From NCBI GenBank assembly GCA_026129095.1, contig JAHCIT010000008.1:1-64000 (forward strand): DNA of 64,000 bases. The letters are read 5' to 3'. A program made the translations under genes and the position numbers. Source of the stretch: Deltaproteobacteria bacterium (GTDB taxonomy: Bacteria > JAGRBM01 > JAHCIT01). Within the stretch, counting starts at the first letter, position 1, and each line of letters starts with the position of its first letter. Of the stretch, positions 8,149-17,851 are shown one piece after another. Under the pieces are notes generated by a model. That model saw only the letters and a program-made list of their open reading frames with translations. It searched no databases and was not told the DNA's origin.

Positions 8149-8179
8149 GGCGGCCTCTCCTTTTCAGGAGTCTGCCGCC
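8149..8179. terminator. Possible bidirectional terminator between the aminotransferase and ftsZ genes
   Basis: Arms ggcggc and gccgcc enclose a second stem of ctcc and ggag with loop ttttca. The hairpin sits in the 70-base gap between two convergent genes, so it could stop transcripts from both sides. T-tracts are short, so termination may be weak. Confidence 0.4.
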
Positions 8180-8197
8180 AGGGCTCCAGGATCTTTT

Positions 8198-9775
8198 CTA
8201 GTCCCTCAGGTTCCCGTTCTTCCGGAGGAAGGCGGGAACGTCGAGGTTCGCCATGTCGATCGACGGTCCCGTGAACCGCCGCCGGGCGGGCGGAGGCTGG
8301 GACGTGCCGGCGGCCGGAGCCACCCGCGTCTGGGTCGAATCGAGATCGCGGGCCGTATCGTCCTGCGCGGCCAGCGACTCCCTCGGGTTCGGCGTCACCC
8401 GGGTCATCTCGCCGTTGGGCATGGTGAGCCGGATCGAGGGTGGCGGGGGCGGCGTGGTCATCACCGTCGCGCCGGGATTTACGCCGTTCCAGCTCTGCGA
8501 GGCGGCATAGACACGCTGGCTGCGGTCCACGGCCGGTATGGGCGCCGTGATGGCCTGCCGGCCGGTCACTTCCGGCTGCGGCTGCGCTGCCGTCACGAAA
8601 CCCGTCGCCACCACCGTCACGCGCACCCATTCGCCCATCGAGTCGTCGATCACCGTGCCAACGATGATGTTCGCCTCGTCGTGGGCGGCCTTCTGGATGA
8701 GCGAGGTCACTTCGTCCAGCTCCGACAGCGCGAAGTCGGACGAGCCGGTGACGTTGATCAGGACTCCCGTCGCGCCGTGGATCGAAACCTCGTCCAGCAG
8801 CGGCGAATTGACGGCCATGCGCGCCGCCTCAACCGCCCGGTCCTCGCCCTTGGCCATTCCGGTTCCCATGAGCGCCAGGCCCGCGCCCTGCATGATCGTC
8901 CGGACGTCGGCGAAGTCTACGTTCACCAGACCGCTCTCGGTCACGATGTCCGCGATTCCCTTGACCGCCTGGCCGAGCACCTCGTCGGCCTTCTGGAAGG
9001 CGCTCTTCATGGTCATCTTCATTCCGGCCAGCGCCAGGAGGCGCGAGTTCGGAATTGTGACGAGTGCGTCCACCGACTGTCTCAGTTCGGCGATGCCCGC
9101 CTCGGCGTGCCGCGCACGGGGCTTGCCCTCGAACGGGAACGGCCGGGTGACCACGCCCACGGTGAGCGCGCCGCACTCGCGGGCAATCTGGGCGATCACC
9201 GGCGCCGCGCCGGTGCCGGTCCCGCCCCCCATGCCGGCGGTGACGAACACCATGTCGGCGCCTTCGATGGAGGCCCGGAGCCGCTCGCGGTCCTCAAGGG
9301 CCGCCTGGCGTCCCACGTCCGGGCGCGCACCGGCCCCGAGGCCCCGCGTGCAGTCACGCCCGATCTGGACCCGCACCTTGGCCAGCGAGCGTTCGAGCGC
9401 CTGGAGGTCGGTATTGGCAGAAATGAAATCAACACAGTGGATGTTGCCGCCCGCCACCATCGAGTTGAGGGCGTTGCAGCCTGCGCCGCCCACGCCGATC
9501 ACCTTGATCTTCACCATGTGTCCGGCCTGCGGCTCGGTGTCCTCGAACTGGAATGACCGTGCCGGAGCGGGCGGAGATTTCGGCTCCACTGGCGCCGCCC
9601 CAGATGCCGGGGAAGCGGCCACCGCCATCGGTCCCGTGACATCCTCGATCACCTCGACCTCCTCGAACTCGTCCCCGGAATCCTCCAGGGTGCCGGCCTC
9701 CTCGGCCGGATGCGGGAAATCGAGACTCAGGTTGCCCGCCGTCTCTTCGTCCTCGAAATTGAACTTTTCCTTCAT
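8198..9775 (-). CDS. ftsZ: FtsZ, tubulin-like cell division GTPase with long acidic N-terminal extension
   Basis: 525 aa; most FtsZ proteins are 350-450. The GTPase core begins near residue 88 (VKIKVIGVGGAGCNAL) and contains the tubulin signature GMGGGTGTGAAP. It is followed by a proline-rich linker and the conserved tail DVPAFLRK that binds FtsA. Residues 1-87 are an acidic, low-complexity extension (for example EDSGDEFEEVEVIED). The first ATG has GGAG about 11 bases upstream, whereas the internal ATG at residue 87 has none, so I keep the long form. It is last in the dcw cluster and polymerises into the Z ring. Some alphaproteobacterial and other FtsZs carry extensions, but this one is N-terminal and acidic. 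Confidence 0.97.
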   Translation of the reverse strand: MKEKFNFEDEETAGNLSLDFPHPAEEAGTLEDSGDEFEEVEVIEDVTGPMAVAASPASGAAPVEPKSPPAPARSFQFEDTEPQAGHMVKIKVIGVGGAGCNALNSMVAGGNIHCVDFISANTDLQALERSLAKVRVQIGRDCTRGLGAGARPDVGRQAALEDRERLRASIEGADMVFVTAGMGGGTGTGAAPVIAQIARECGALTVGVVTRPFPFEGKPRARHAEAGIAELRQSVDALVTIPNSRLLALAGMKMTMKSAFQKADEVLGQAVKGIADIVTESGLVNVDFADVRTIMQGAGLALMGTGMAKGEDRAVEAARMAVNSPLLDEVSIHGATGVLINVTGSSDFALSELDEVTSLIQKAAHDEANIIVGTVIDDSMGEWVRVTVVATGFVTAAQPQPEVTGRQAITAPIPAVDRSQRVYAASQSWNGVNPGATVMTTPPPPPSIRLTMPNGEMTRVTPNPRESLAAQDDTARDLDSTQTRVAPAAGTSQPPPARRRFTGPSIDMANLDVPAFLRKNGNLRD

Positions 9776-9886
9776 CGCACTTTACTCCACGGTCCGGCTT
9801 GGTCTGCTGGGCGCCGTCCCCTGCCCGCCCTCGGTAATACCCGCCATCCGCGCCGGAACTCCCCAGCCCCGCACGGACAAATGAGA

Positions 9887-11116
9887 TCAGAAGAACTCGG
9901 CAAACGTCTCCTTCATTCCCCGCGAGATCCGCGAGAAGAATCCGTCGCCACTGGCACGGTTGCGCGCCCCGAAATTGCGGTACTTGCTGCCATAGAGCAC
10001 AAGCCCGATCGGCGTGGCGAACCGGGGATCGTGGACCATGTCCACCAGCCCCCCGACGCCCGCCGGCTCGCCCACCCGCGCCGGCAGGTCGAGTATCTGC
10101 TCGGCAAGATCGGCGATGCCGGGCAGCGAGGCCGTGCCCCCCGTGATGACGACACCCGCCGCCAGCAGGTTCTTGAAGCCCGAGCGGATCAGCTCGCTGT
10201 CGATCAGGGTGAAGAGCTCGTCCACACGCGGCTCGATGATCTGCGCCAGTGTGCGGCGTTCCACCCGCCGGGGCGGACGGCCGCCGACGCCCGACACCTC
10301 GATCATCTCGTCGTCCCCAACCATGAGGGCGCGCGCGCAGCCGTGCTGGAGCTTCACCTTCTCGGCCTCCTGGAGCGGCGTCCGCATGCCCTGGGCGACG
10401 TCCTTGGTGATGTGCGTGCCGGCGATCGGCACCACCGCCGTGTGGCGGATCGCGCCGTTCACGTAGATGGCGATGTCGCAGGTGCCGCCGCCAATGTCGA
10501 ACAGGGCCACGCCCAGTTCCTTTTCGTCCGGCGTCAGGACCGATTCGGCAGAGGCGATCTGCGTCAGCACGATGTCGGAGACATGGAGCCCGGACCGGTG
10601 GCAGCTTTTCATGATGTTCTGCACACTGGAGGCCAGCCCCGTGACCATGTGGACCTTCGCCTCCAGCCGCACGGCGCTCATCCCCAGCGGGTCGCGCACG
10701 TTGTCCTGGTCGTCCACGATGAAGTCCTGCGGGAGAATGTGGACGATCTCCCGGTCCGCCGGGAGCGGCACGGCGCGGGCCGCTTCGACGACACGCTGGA
10801 TGTCCACGTCCCGGACCTCGCCGTTCTTGACGGCAATGAGGCCCGTCGAATTGAACCCCTTGATGTGGGAGCCGGCGATGCCGGCGTAGACCGACTCCAC
10901 CTTCACTCCCGACATGGTTTCCACCTCGTAGAGGGCGTGTTTGATCGCCTCGACGGTGTTCTCGATGTTGACGACCACGCCCCGCGAGAGGCCCCGCGAG
11001 GGCGCACTCCCGACGCCGATCACTTCCAGCTCGTTGTCCCGGACCTCGGCCACCACGCAGCACACCTTCGTGGTGCCGATGTCGAGTCCCGCCAGGATCT
11101 CATCCCTTCTTGCCAT
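9887..11116 (-). CDS. ftsA: FtsA, actin-like anchor of the Z ring
   Basis: 409 aa. Actin-fold ATP-binding motifs are visible: DIGTTK near residues 12-17, a second phosphate loop DIGGGT, and the adenosine motif VVITGGTASLPG. The SHS2 subdomain lies between the first and second of these. The last residues (FSRISRGMKETFAEFF) form an amphipathic helix that should bind the membrane. FtsA links FtsZ filaments to the inner membrane and recruits the division enzymes. It lies 111 bases before ftsZ and 67 bases after ftsQ in the same direction. Confidence 0.97.
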   Translation of the reverse strand: MARRDEILAGLDIGTTKVCCVVAEVRDNELEVIGVGSAPSRGLSRGVVVNIENTVEAIKHALYEVETMSGVKVESVYAGIAGSHIKGFNSTGLIAVKNGEVRDVDIQRVVEAARAVPLPADREIVHILPQDFIVDDQDNVRDPLGMSAVRLEAKVHMVTGLASSVQNIMKSCHRSGLHVSDIVLTQIASAESVLTPDEKELGVALFDIGGGTCDIAIYVNGAIRHTAVVPIAGTHITKDVAQGMRTPLQEAEKVKLQHGCARALMVGDDEMIEVSGVGGRPPRRVERRTLAQIIEPRVDELFTLIDSELIRSGFKNLLAAGVVITGGTASLPGIADLAEQILDLPARVGEPAGVGGLVDMVHDPRFATPIGLVLYGSKYRNFGARNRASGDGFFSRISRGMKETFAEFF

Positions 11117-11183
11117 GACTGTCTCCTCTGTTGCCCTGCTGTAGTTCCAGCGTCTCCGTGTCGCCCTTCACTTCGTTGTCTTT

Positions 11184-12131
11184 TCAGATTTCCAGACTCT
11201 TGCCTGCTCCGCCGCCATCGGGTGACGGGGCCGTGCCCGGCGTTACTCCCGGCGCCGCTCCCGGCCGCCCCGCACCAGCGTCCGGCTGCGCTCCGCGCCG
11301 CTGGGCGGATTTCGGCGGATGGGGAACCGGCTGCATCCTCAGGACGGCCATCCGCTGCGAGCGGAAATCAACGGTCGATACGTCGAGCTGCCGTTCCTCG
11401 ATGTCGAGGAGGATCGCCTGGAGCTGCTTCCAGCGGATGTCCCATCCGGCCGTTCCGAGCTGGACCACCGGTATCCGGGCGGCCGAATACACCGTGAGGC
11501 CTTTTTCGGCGTCCCAGTTCAGTTCGTCGAGATCGTCAACGGACGGCATGCCGCCGTGCGCGACCATCTGGAGGAACGCGACGAGATCGCGGAGCGCGCC
11601 CAGCGAGCGTCTGTCGCCGGCGCGGACGGCCGTGATGTCGATGCCGGTAATCACCGGATAGTCCACGCTTTCCTCTGGCCGGATCGCCTTGAACACGACG
11701 CCGTCGTCCGAGACGTAATAAAGCCCGCCGCTCTGGAGCACGGCGGCAGGCACGTGCTCCACCACGTCGGCGACCAGCGTGGACGGAAGGCGCCGGTAGA
11801 CCCGGGCGCTCGCCACCCAGGGATGCAGTTCCACGTCACTCTTCAGGGATTCCAGGTCGAGCTTGAACAGGTTCTGTCCGGGCTCGATGCCAAGCAGCGC
11901 CGTCACCTCGTCGGCCGATGCCCGCCGGTTGTGGAGTACGATCACCTGCTGGACGTTGAAGTGGGGGCTTTCGCTGACACCGCGCCAGATCGCATAGCCG
12001 CCCGCAACAAACGCACCGGCGGCAAGCACGACCACGGCAAGTCCCACCCCTGCCCGGAGCAGGGGGGAGTGGCCGTCGGCGGCCGTTTTCCGGCGGTTCG
12101 CCGGGCGGCGGAGTATCATCGTCCGGCCCAT
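11184..12131 (-). CDS. ftsQ: FtsQ, divisome POTRA protein
   Basis: 315 aa. A basic cytoplasmic start is followed by one membrane helix at about 26-48 and a POTRA domain from about residue 57 (FNVQQVIVLHNRR) to 125. Then comes the FtsQ beta domain and a disordered Ala/Gly/Pro tail from about residue 275. FtsQ bridges early and late division proteins in the periplasm. Its ATG shares one base with the ddl stop (TGATG). Gene position between ddl and ftsA confirms the call despite low sequence conservation of the family. Confidence 0.94.
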   Translation of the reverse strand: MGRTMILRRPANRRKTAADGHSPLLRAGVGLAVVVLAAGAFVAGGYAIWRGVSESPHFNVQQVIVLHNRRASADEVTALLGIEPGQNLFKLDLESLKSDVELHPWVASARVYRRLPSTLVADVVEHVPAAVLQSGGLYYVSDDGVVFKAIRPEESVDYPVITGIDITAVRAGDRRSLGALRDLVAFLQMVAHGGMPSVDDLDELNWDAEKGLTVYSAARIPVVQLGTAGWDIRWKQLQAILLDIEERQLDVSTVDFRSQRMAVLRMQPVPHPPKSAQRRGAQPDAGAGRPGAAPGVTPGTAPSPDGGGAGKSLEI

Positions 12132-13111
12132 CAGCGGCGTGTTCCTTCCTGCCCGGAATCGAGCTTGAGCGAGGCGAGGTCCAGTATCTGCTCGCAGAGA
12201 ACAGGGAACGGAATACCCGCCTGCGCGGCGATCTTCGGCACCAGCGACAGCTCCGTGAGGCCCGGCAGCGTGTTCACTTCCAGCACGTAGTTCTCGAACG
12301 TGTCGGTGACGATGAAATCAACCCGGGAAACCCCCTCGCAGGCGATCACCTTGCTGGCCACGATGGCGTCAGCCGACAGGCGGTGCTCCACGACCGGGTC
12401 CAGCGGTGCCGGGACAAGGTATTTCGTCTCGCCCCTGGTGTACTTGGCCTTGTAGTCGTAGAACTCGCGGCGGGTGCGGATCTCGACAGTCCCGAGCGCC
12501 CGCTCGCCCAGCACGGCGACGGCGATCTCGCGGCCTTTCACGTACTGCTCGACCAGCACCTTGCTGCTGTACCTGAACGCCGCGGCCAGTGCCGGGGCGA
12601 GTTTCGCCCGCGTCTTCACGACCGAGACGCCCACCGACGAGCCCTCGTCATTGGGCTTGACGACCACGGGAAGCCCGAACGGGCTCTCAAAGCTCCTGAA
12701 CGCCGCCGGCGCGGGGAACTGGCGGCGCTCCAGCTCGACGAACGGCGCCTCGGTGAGCCCCGCCGCCCGGAAGATCTTCTTGGCGGCCGACTTGTCCATG
12801 CTCATCGCCGAAGCCGCCACACCGGGGCCGGTATAGGGGACGCCGACGATCTCCAGAAGCCCCTGGACGCAGCCGTCCTCGCCGTATTTGCCGTGGAGGG
12901 CGTTGAACACCACATCAATCCGGTTCCTCACCAGCACCTGCGCGAGATCGCGCCCGGCATCGATCTCCGTCACCTGGTAGCCAAGCCCTTTCAGAGCCTT
13001 CGCCACGGCCTTCCCCGACCGGAAGGAAACGTCGCGTTCGCTGGACAGGCCGCCCATCAGTACGCCAACCCGCCTTTTCCGCCAGGGATGTTCCATTTTC
13101 TGTGCAGCCAT
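12131..13111 (-). CDS. ddl: Ddl, D-alanine--D-alanine ligase
   Basis: 326 aa. ATP-grasp enzyme that makes the D-Ala-D-Ala end of the peptidoglycan stem. Family signatures are present: GLSSERDVS early, LHGKYGEDG near residue 73, the MSMDKSAAKKIF block, VVKPNDEGSSVG, and EVNTLPGLTELSLVP, which holds the metal- and D-Ala-binding residues. Length is typical of DdlB, the dcw-linked form. It sits 11 bases after murB and is coupled to ftsQ by a one-base overlap. Confidence 0.96.
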   Translation of the reverse strand: MAAQKMEHPWRKRRVGVLMGGLSSERDVSFRSGKAVAKALKGLGYQVTEIDAGRDLAQVLVRNRIDVVFNALHGKYGEDGCVQGLLEIVGVPYTGPGVAASAMSMDKSAAKKIFRAAGLTEAPFVELERRQFPAPAAFRSFESPFGLPVVVKPNDEGSSVGVSVVKTRAKLAPALAAAFRYSSKVLVEQYVKGREIAVAVLGERALGTVEIRTRREFYDYKAKYTRGETKYLVPAPLDPVVEHRLSADAIVASKVIACEGVSRVDFIVTDTFENYVLEVNTLPGLTELSLVPKIAAQAGIPFPVLCEQILDLASLKLDSGQEGTRR

Positions 13112-13122
13112 GATCTCTGCCC

Positions 13123-14088
13123 TTACCTTTCCGAGCCTTCCGCGGGCTCGCCGATAATCCTGATTTCCAGTTCCAGCCGGATGCCGGTCCGTTCAAACAC
13201 CTTGTTGCGGACGTGCCGGATGACCGCCTCCACGTCCGCCGCCGTCGCCTCGGTGGAACCGACGATGAAATTGGCATGCAGCTCGCTCACTCGGGCGCCG
13301 CCCACGCGATAGCCCTTCAGTCCGGCCTCCTCGATCAGCCGGCCCGCGAACTCCTTTTCCGGGTTCTTGAACACCGATCCGGCATTGGGCTCGCCGAGCG
13401 GCTGGGTCGCCGTCCGGTGCCGGGAAAACTCGCGCATCCGTTCGCGGGCGGCCCCCACATCCCCCGGCGGGACCAGCAGGTCCACCGATGCCACGGCGTC
13501 GCCCGGAGCAAGCGCGCTCCGCCGGTACGAAAGTCCCAGTTCATCGAGGCTGCGGGTTTCGATCCGGCCGTCCGCGGCCACGATGTCGGCGCTGTCCACA
13601 AACTCGCGGATCTCGCTCCCGTGCGCGCCGGCATTCATCCGGATCGCGCCGCCAACCGTCCCCGGAATGAGGGCCAGGAACTCCAGCCCCACCAGGCCGT
13701 TGTGGTGGCAGTATTTGACGAGCTGCGCGTTCAGCACGCCGCCGCCCGCCCGGAGGAGCATTTTTCCGCCCTGTTCGCCGATCCGGGCGATCTGCTCGAA
13801 ATCACCGCCGAGCACGGCCACCGCGCCCCGGAAGCCGCCGTCGCGGACGAGCAGGTTCGTTCCGCGGCCGAGCAGGAAGACCGGAAGACCCTCAGCGGCG
13901 CACAGCCGGTACAGCTCCGCCAGTTCGGCCGCCGTCCAGACCTCGGCGAAAAGGTCCGCCGGCCCGCCGAGGCGGAAGGCCGTATGCCGGACGAGGGGCT
14001 CCTGCAGCCGCAACCGCTTGCCCATCCGGCCTTCGAGCCCGGCGGCGACGCGCCCTGCGGCGCCGGCATCCAGTCTGGCGGCAGCCAT
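13123..14088 (-). CDS. murB: MurB, UDP-N-acetylenolpyruvoylglucosamine reductase
   Basis: 321 aa from the ATG at 14088, two bases after the murC stop; an open frame continues into murC but is a shadow. MurB reduces the enolpyruvyl group to give UDP-MurNAc, using FAD and NADPH. FAD-binding features include LGRGTNLLVRDGG and PGTVGGAIRMNAGAHG. The proton-donor serine is in PNAGSVFKNPE and the glutamate is in the late domain. The YRRSAL motif (substrate-binding Tyr and Arg) indicates a type I or IIa enzyme. Confidence 0.95.
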   Translation of the reverse strand: MAAARLDAGAAGRVAAGLEGRMGKRLRLQEPLVRHTAFRLGGPADLFAEVWTAAELAELYRLCAAEGLPVFLLGRGTNLLVRDGGFRGAVAVLGGDFEQIARIGEQGGKMLLRAGGGVLNAQLVKYCHHNGLVGLEFLALIPGTVGGAIRMNAGAHGSEIREFVDSADIVAADGRIETRSLDELGLSYRRSALAPGDAVASVDLLVPPGDVGAARERMREFSRHRTATQPLGEPNAGSVFKNPEKEFAGRLIEEAGLKGYRVGGARVSELHANFIVGSTEATAADVEAVIRHVRNKVFERTGIRLELEIRIIGEPAEGSER

Positions 14089-14090
14089 GA

Positions 14091-15488
14091 TCACCCTGCG
14101 GTTCCTCCGGTCGCCTGAGCGCCCAGCGCGGCCAGCACCTCGTCGCCCACCTGATGCACGTTCCCCGCCCCCAGCGTCAGGAACAGGTCGCCTTCCAGCA
14201 GTTCCGAGGGAAGCGCCGCGGAGGCCTCCTTCACCGTGCCGCCCAGCTGCACGCGCTTGACGCCCCGGGCCTGGAGCCCCTTCACCAGCCATTCGGCATT
14301 GACGCCCGGCGTGGCCGTCTCGCCCGCCGGATAGATGTCCAGCACCCAAACGACGTCGGCGTCGTTGAACGCGTTCATGAACTGGTCGTAGAGCGCTTTG
14401 GTCCGGCTGTAGCGGTGCGGCTGGAAGCAGACCACGAGCCGCCGGTCCGGGCACAGGCGGCGGGCGGTTTCCAGCGTGGCCCGGATTTCCGCCGGGTGGT
14501 GGCCGTAGTCGTCCACGACCAGCACGCCGCGGGCCTCTCCCCGCACCTCGAAGCGGCGGTGGACACCGGTGAACCGCTCCAGCCCCCGGACGATCTTCGC
14601 CACCGGCACGCCCAGTTCCAGGCCCACGGCCACCGCGGCCAGCGAGTTCTGCACGTTGTGCCGGCCCGGCACCGACAGCTTCACCTCGGCCACCTCGCGG
14701 CCGTCCACGACGAGGCGGTACCGGCTGCCGAACGCCTCGTCCCGCACATCCACGGCGCGGATGTCGGCGGGCGCCCCGAACCCGTAGGTCCGCACCCGGC
14801 GGGTCACGCGCGGCAGGATGGACTGGACCTCCGGGTGGTCAATGCAGGCGACGACAAGCCCGAAGAACGGAACCTTGTTGGCGAAGTCCACGAACGCCTC
14901 GCGGTAGCGGTCCATGTCGCCCCAGAAATCCAGATGCTCAGCGTCAATGTTCGTGATGACGCTGATGCAGCTCGTGAGCCGGAGGAACGTCCCGTCCGAC
15001 TCGTCCGCCTCGGCGACGAAGAACTCCCCTGCCCCCGGACGCGCATGGGAACCGAACACCTTGAGCCGTCCACCCACGATGACCGTCGGGTCCAGCGCAC
15101 CGGTCTCCAGCACCAGCCCCACCATCGAGGTGGTCGTGGTCTTGCCGTGAGTGCCCGCGATGGAGATGCCGTATTTCATCCGCATCAGCTCGGCGAGCAT
15201 CTCGGCCCTGGGGATCACAATGAGCCCGCGCTCGCGGGCGGCCACCACTTCGGGGTTATCGGCCCGGATCGCCGTCGAGAGAACCACGATATCCGCACCC
15301 TCGACATTGGAGGCCCGGTGCCCCTCGAACACCTGCGCACCGAGCGCCTCCAGGCGGCGTGTCGTCTCGCCCGGCTTCTGGTCGGACCCGGAAACCGGGA
15401 ACCCCCGGTTCAGCAGTATCTCCGCGATTCCGCTCATGCCGGAACCGCCGATTCCCACAAGGTGAATTTTTCTGACTCGTCCGTACAT
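14091..15488 (-). CDS. murC: MurC, UDP-N-acetylmuramate--L-alanine ligase
   Basis: 465 aa. The N-terminal UDP-binding fold shows the MurC-specific GIGGSGMSGIAE (residues 12-23). The central ATPase has GTHGKTTTTSM (112-122). The C-terminal domain contains DDYGHHPAEI, another MurC hallmark. It adds L-alanine to UDP-MurNAc. About 100 bases separate it from murG, the widest gap inside the cluster except that before ftsZ. No promoter is evident there. Confidence 0.97.
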   Translation of the reverse strand: MYGRVRKIHLVGIGGSGMSGIAEILLNRGFPVSGSDQKPGETTRRLEALGAQVFEGHRASNVEGADIVVLSTAIRADNPEVVAARERGLIVIPRAEMLAELMRMKYGISIAGTHGKTTTTSMVGLVLETGALDPTVIVGGRLKVFGSHARPGAGEFFVAEADESDGTFLRLTSCISVITNIDAEHLDFWGDMDRYREAFVDFANKVPFFGLVVACIDHPEVQSILPRVTRRVRTYGFGAPADIRAVDVRDEAFGSRYRLVVDGREVAEVKLSVPGRHNVQNSLAAVAVGLELGVPVAKIVRGLERFTGVHRRFEVRGEARGVLVVDDYGHHPAEIRATLETARRLCPDRRLVVCFQPHRYSRTKALYDQFMNAFNDADVVWVLDIYPAGETATPGVNAEWLVKGLQARGVKRVQLGGTVKEASAALPSELLEGDLFLTLGAGNVHQVGDEVLAALGAQATGGTAG

Positions 15489-15590
15489 CGCTTCTCACTC
15501 CTCACCGGCGGTGCCGTCAGCGGCCCGCCAACCCTTGGTAAAACATCCGGAAGCTCCCGCGCCTCCGACTCCAGTCGCCCTCGCTACCCG

Positions 15591-16718
15591 TCAGGCGGCC
15601 CTGCCGCCCGCCGCCATTCCTTTCCCGCCAGCACCGGCGGACCTCCCCAGGTCCGCCAGGCAGATGTCCACGATCCGGGCGGCGGCATCCGGCTTTCCGA
15701 ACGACCGCATCGCCAGGCCCATCCTTTCCAGTTCCGTCCGGCTCCGGAGCAGCCGGTCCACCTCGGCGGCGAGCCGTTCGACGGCCGCCTCCGCCTGCGG
15801 TACCAGCACCGCCCCGCCCGCCGCCACGCAGTCGCGGGCGTTCAGCGTCTGGTGATCGTCGGTCGCCGCCGGGAACGGCACGAACAGGGCCGGACGCCCG
15901 AGCGCGGCAAGCTCGGCCACGGTCGAGGCCCCGGCGCGCCCCACGACCAGCGTCGCGTCCTGGATCAGGGCGGCCATGTCGGAGACGAACTCCGCCACGG
16001 TGATGCCTTCTGCTCCCGTGCCGTAGGCGGCCTTCACGCCGTCCAGATTCCCGCGCCCGCACTGGTGCGTCCACTTCAGGCCCGGATGCTGCGGCGCCAC
16101 CTTCTTCCAGACTTCCGGCAGGCGCTCGTTCAGGGCCCGCGCCCCCTGCGAACCGCCCAGAATCACCACATGCGGCTGTGCCGGAAGCGGCGATGGCTGC
16201 GCGGCCTTCGCCCGGATGTCCGAGCGGACGGGATTTCCCGTAACGGCCGTCTTCGCCGCCGGAAACTGGCTCCGGGCGCCCTCGAAACCGAGGAACACCC
16301 GGCGGACAAGCCGCCCCAGCACGCGGTTGGTCAGGCCGGCCCGCGAGTTCTGTTCCTGGACCGCCGTGTAGGCGCGGGCGAGCCAAGCCCCCAGCAGCAC
16401 CGGACCCGAGGCGTAGCCGCCCACACCCAGCACGATATCCGGACGGAACTCACGCACGATGCCGAGCGCCCGGAGCAGTGCCACCGGCAGCCGCATCAGG
16501 CCCCTGAGCCTTGCCCCCAGACCGAGCCCCTTCAGCCCGGACACGTCCAGGAGCCGGTGCGGAAGCCCCCGCTCAGGAAGCACCCGCGCCTCGATTCCCT
16601 GCCGGGCGCCGACGAACAGCACCTGGTTTTCCGGATCGCGGGCAAGGAACTCCTCCGCCACCGCAATGCCGGGGAACAGGTGTCCGCCCGTGCCGCCGCC
16701 CGCCACGATCAGTCTCAT
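15591..16718 (-). CDS. murG: MurG, undecaprenyl-PP-MurNAc-pentapeptide GlcNAc transferase
   Basis: 375 aa. Converts lipid I to lipid II on the inner face of the membrane. The GT28 fold begins with GGGTGGHLFPGIAVAEE. The second domain has GGSQGARALNE and the UDP-GlcNAc site GRAGASTVAELAALG, ending in the family motif DDHQTLNA. Its start overlaps the ftsW stop by four bases. A short alanine/glycine-rich tail follows the catalytic domain. Confidence 0.97.
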   Translation of the reverse strand: MRLIVAGGGTGGHLFPGIAVAEEFLARDPENQVLFVGARQGIEARVLPERGLPHRLLDVSGLKGLGLGARLRGLMRLPVALLRALGIVREFRPDIVLGVGGYASGPVLLGAWLARAYTAVQEQNSRAGLTNRVLGRLVRRVFLGFEGARSQFPAAKTAVTGNPVRSDIRAKAAQPSPLPAQPHVVILGGSQGARALNERLPEVWKKVAPQHPGLKWTHQCGRGNLDGVKAAYGTGAEGITVAEFVSDMAALIQDATLVVGRAGASTVAELAALGRPALFVPFPAATDDHQTLNARDCVAAGGAVLVPQAEAAVERLAAEVDRLLRSRTELERMGLAMRSFGKPDAAARIVDICLADLGRSAGAGGKGMAAGGRAA

Positions 16719-17851
16719 GCGGGTGTCCTCCGGGCGATGGAGATCAGGATGCCGACCAGCCAGAAGTGGATGACCAGGCTCGTGGCCCCGACCGAGAAGA
16801 ACGGCAGGGGAAGCCCCTTGGTGGGAGCGAGTCCCATCACCACGGCGAGGTTGAAGAAGGCCTCGACCGCGATCAGCATCGAGATTCCCGCCGCGGCCAG
16901 CATTTCGAAACGGGTTTCCGCCTTCGAGGCGATCCTGAGACCGGAGATCACCAGCGCCAGGAACAGACTGATCACGAAGATGACGCCGAGGAACCCCATT
17001 TCCTCGGCCAGGACACTAAAGATGAAATCAGTGTGCGCCTCCGGGAGGAAGTGCAGCTTCTGGCGCGAGTCGCCGAGACCAACGCCCAGGATGCCGCCCT
17101 TGGCGAAGGCGATGAGCGACTGGACGAGCTGGAATCCCGAGTCGCGGGAGTTTTCCCACGGGTCCAGGAAGGCGATCACCCGCTGAACCCGCCACGGGGT
17201 CACGGCGATGACGGCCGCCACGGCTCCGGCACCAGCCAGAACCAGTCCGCCCAGGTGCAGCGGATGGGCTCCGGCAACGAACAGCATTCCGCAGGCGACG
17301 GTGCCGATCACAACCGCCGTTCCCAGGTCCGGCTGGGCCATGATGAGTGCCAGCGGCACCAGCGCCAGCAGAAGCGGCGGCAGGAACCCGCCGGTAAAGG
17401 AACGCACCCGGTCGTCAATGGAACTGAGGCCCCTTGCCAGGAGCAGGATCAGGGCGAGCTTGGCGAACTCCGACGGCTGGAACCCGAACCCCATGAAACG
17501 GAACCAGCGGCGGGCGCCGTTGGCGGCGACACCGATCGAGGGGTGCAGGACCAGAACCAGCATGATGAGGGCCGCCGCATACAGGACGGGCGCGAGCCTC
17601 GACCACCGGGCCGGCGGAACGGCCACCGCGATTCCAGCCATCGCGCAGCCGATGGCCGCGCCGATCCCCTGCCGGGTCAGGTAGTAGAACTCGTCGCCGA
17701 ACAGTTCCTTCGCCCGGATCGAGCTGGCGCTGAACACCATCACCATGCCGATGACAAAGAGGGACATGACAGGAACGAGGATGCCGGCCGTGGAGGGATG
17801 CGCCCTCGCGGACAGGGTTTTCCGTACGAGACTGCGGGCGGCGGAACTCAT
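16715..17851 (-). CDS. ftsW: FtsW, SEDS peptidoglycan polymerase
   Basis: 378 aa with about ten membrane helices. SEDS signatures are clear: NGARRWF, QPSEFAK, AQPDLGTA, and the block with FLPEAHTDFIFSVLAEE, which holds the catalytic aspartate. FtsW polymerises glycan strands together with the transpeptidase FtsI at the septum. Placement between murD and murG and four-base overlaps on both sides support FtsW over RodA. Confidence 0.96.
   Translation of the reverse strand: MSSAARSLVRKTLSARAHPSTAGILVPVMSLFVIGMVMVFSASSIRAKELFGDEFYYLTRQGIGAAIGCAMAGIAVAVPPARWSRLAPVLYAAALIMLVLVLHPSIGVAANGARRWFRFMGFGFQPSEFAKLALILLLARGLSSIDDRVRSFTGGFLPPLLLALVPLALIMAQPDLGTAVVIGTVACGMLFVAGAHPLHLGGLVLAGAGAVAAVIAVTPWRVQRVIAFLDPWENSRDSGFQLVQSLIAFAKGGILGVGLGDSRQKLHFLPEAHTDFIFSVLAEEMGFLGVIFVISLFLALVISGLRIASKAETRFEMLAAAGISMLIAVEAFFNLAVVMGLAPTKGLPLPFFSVGATSLVIHFWLVGILISIARRTPA

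Noticed and set aside
14154-17186. Very long plus-strand open frame (1010 codons) opposite murB-murG
   Set aside because: It is antisense to well-conserved mur genes, has low-complexity composition rich in Arg, Pro and His, and matches no family. Long antisense frames are expected in GC-rich DNA.
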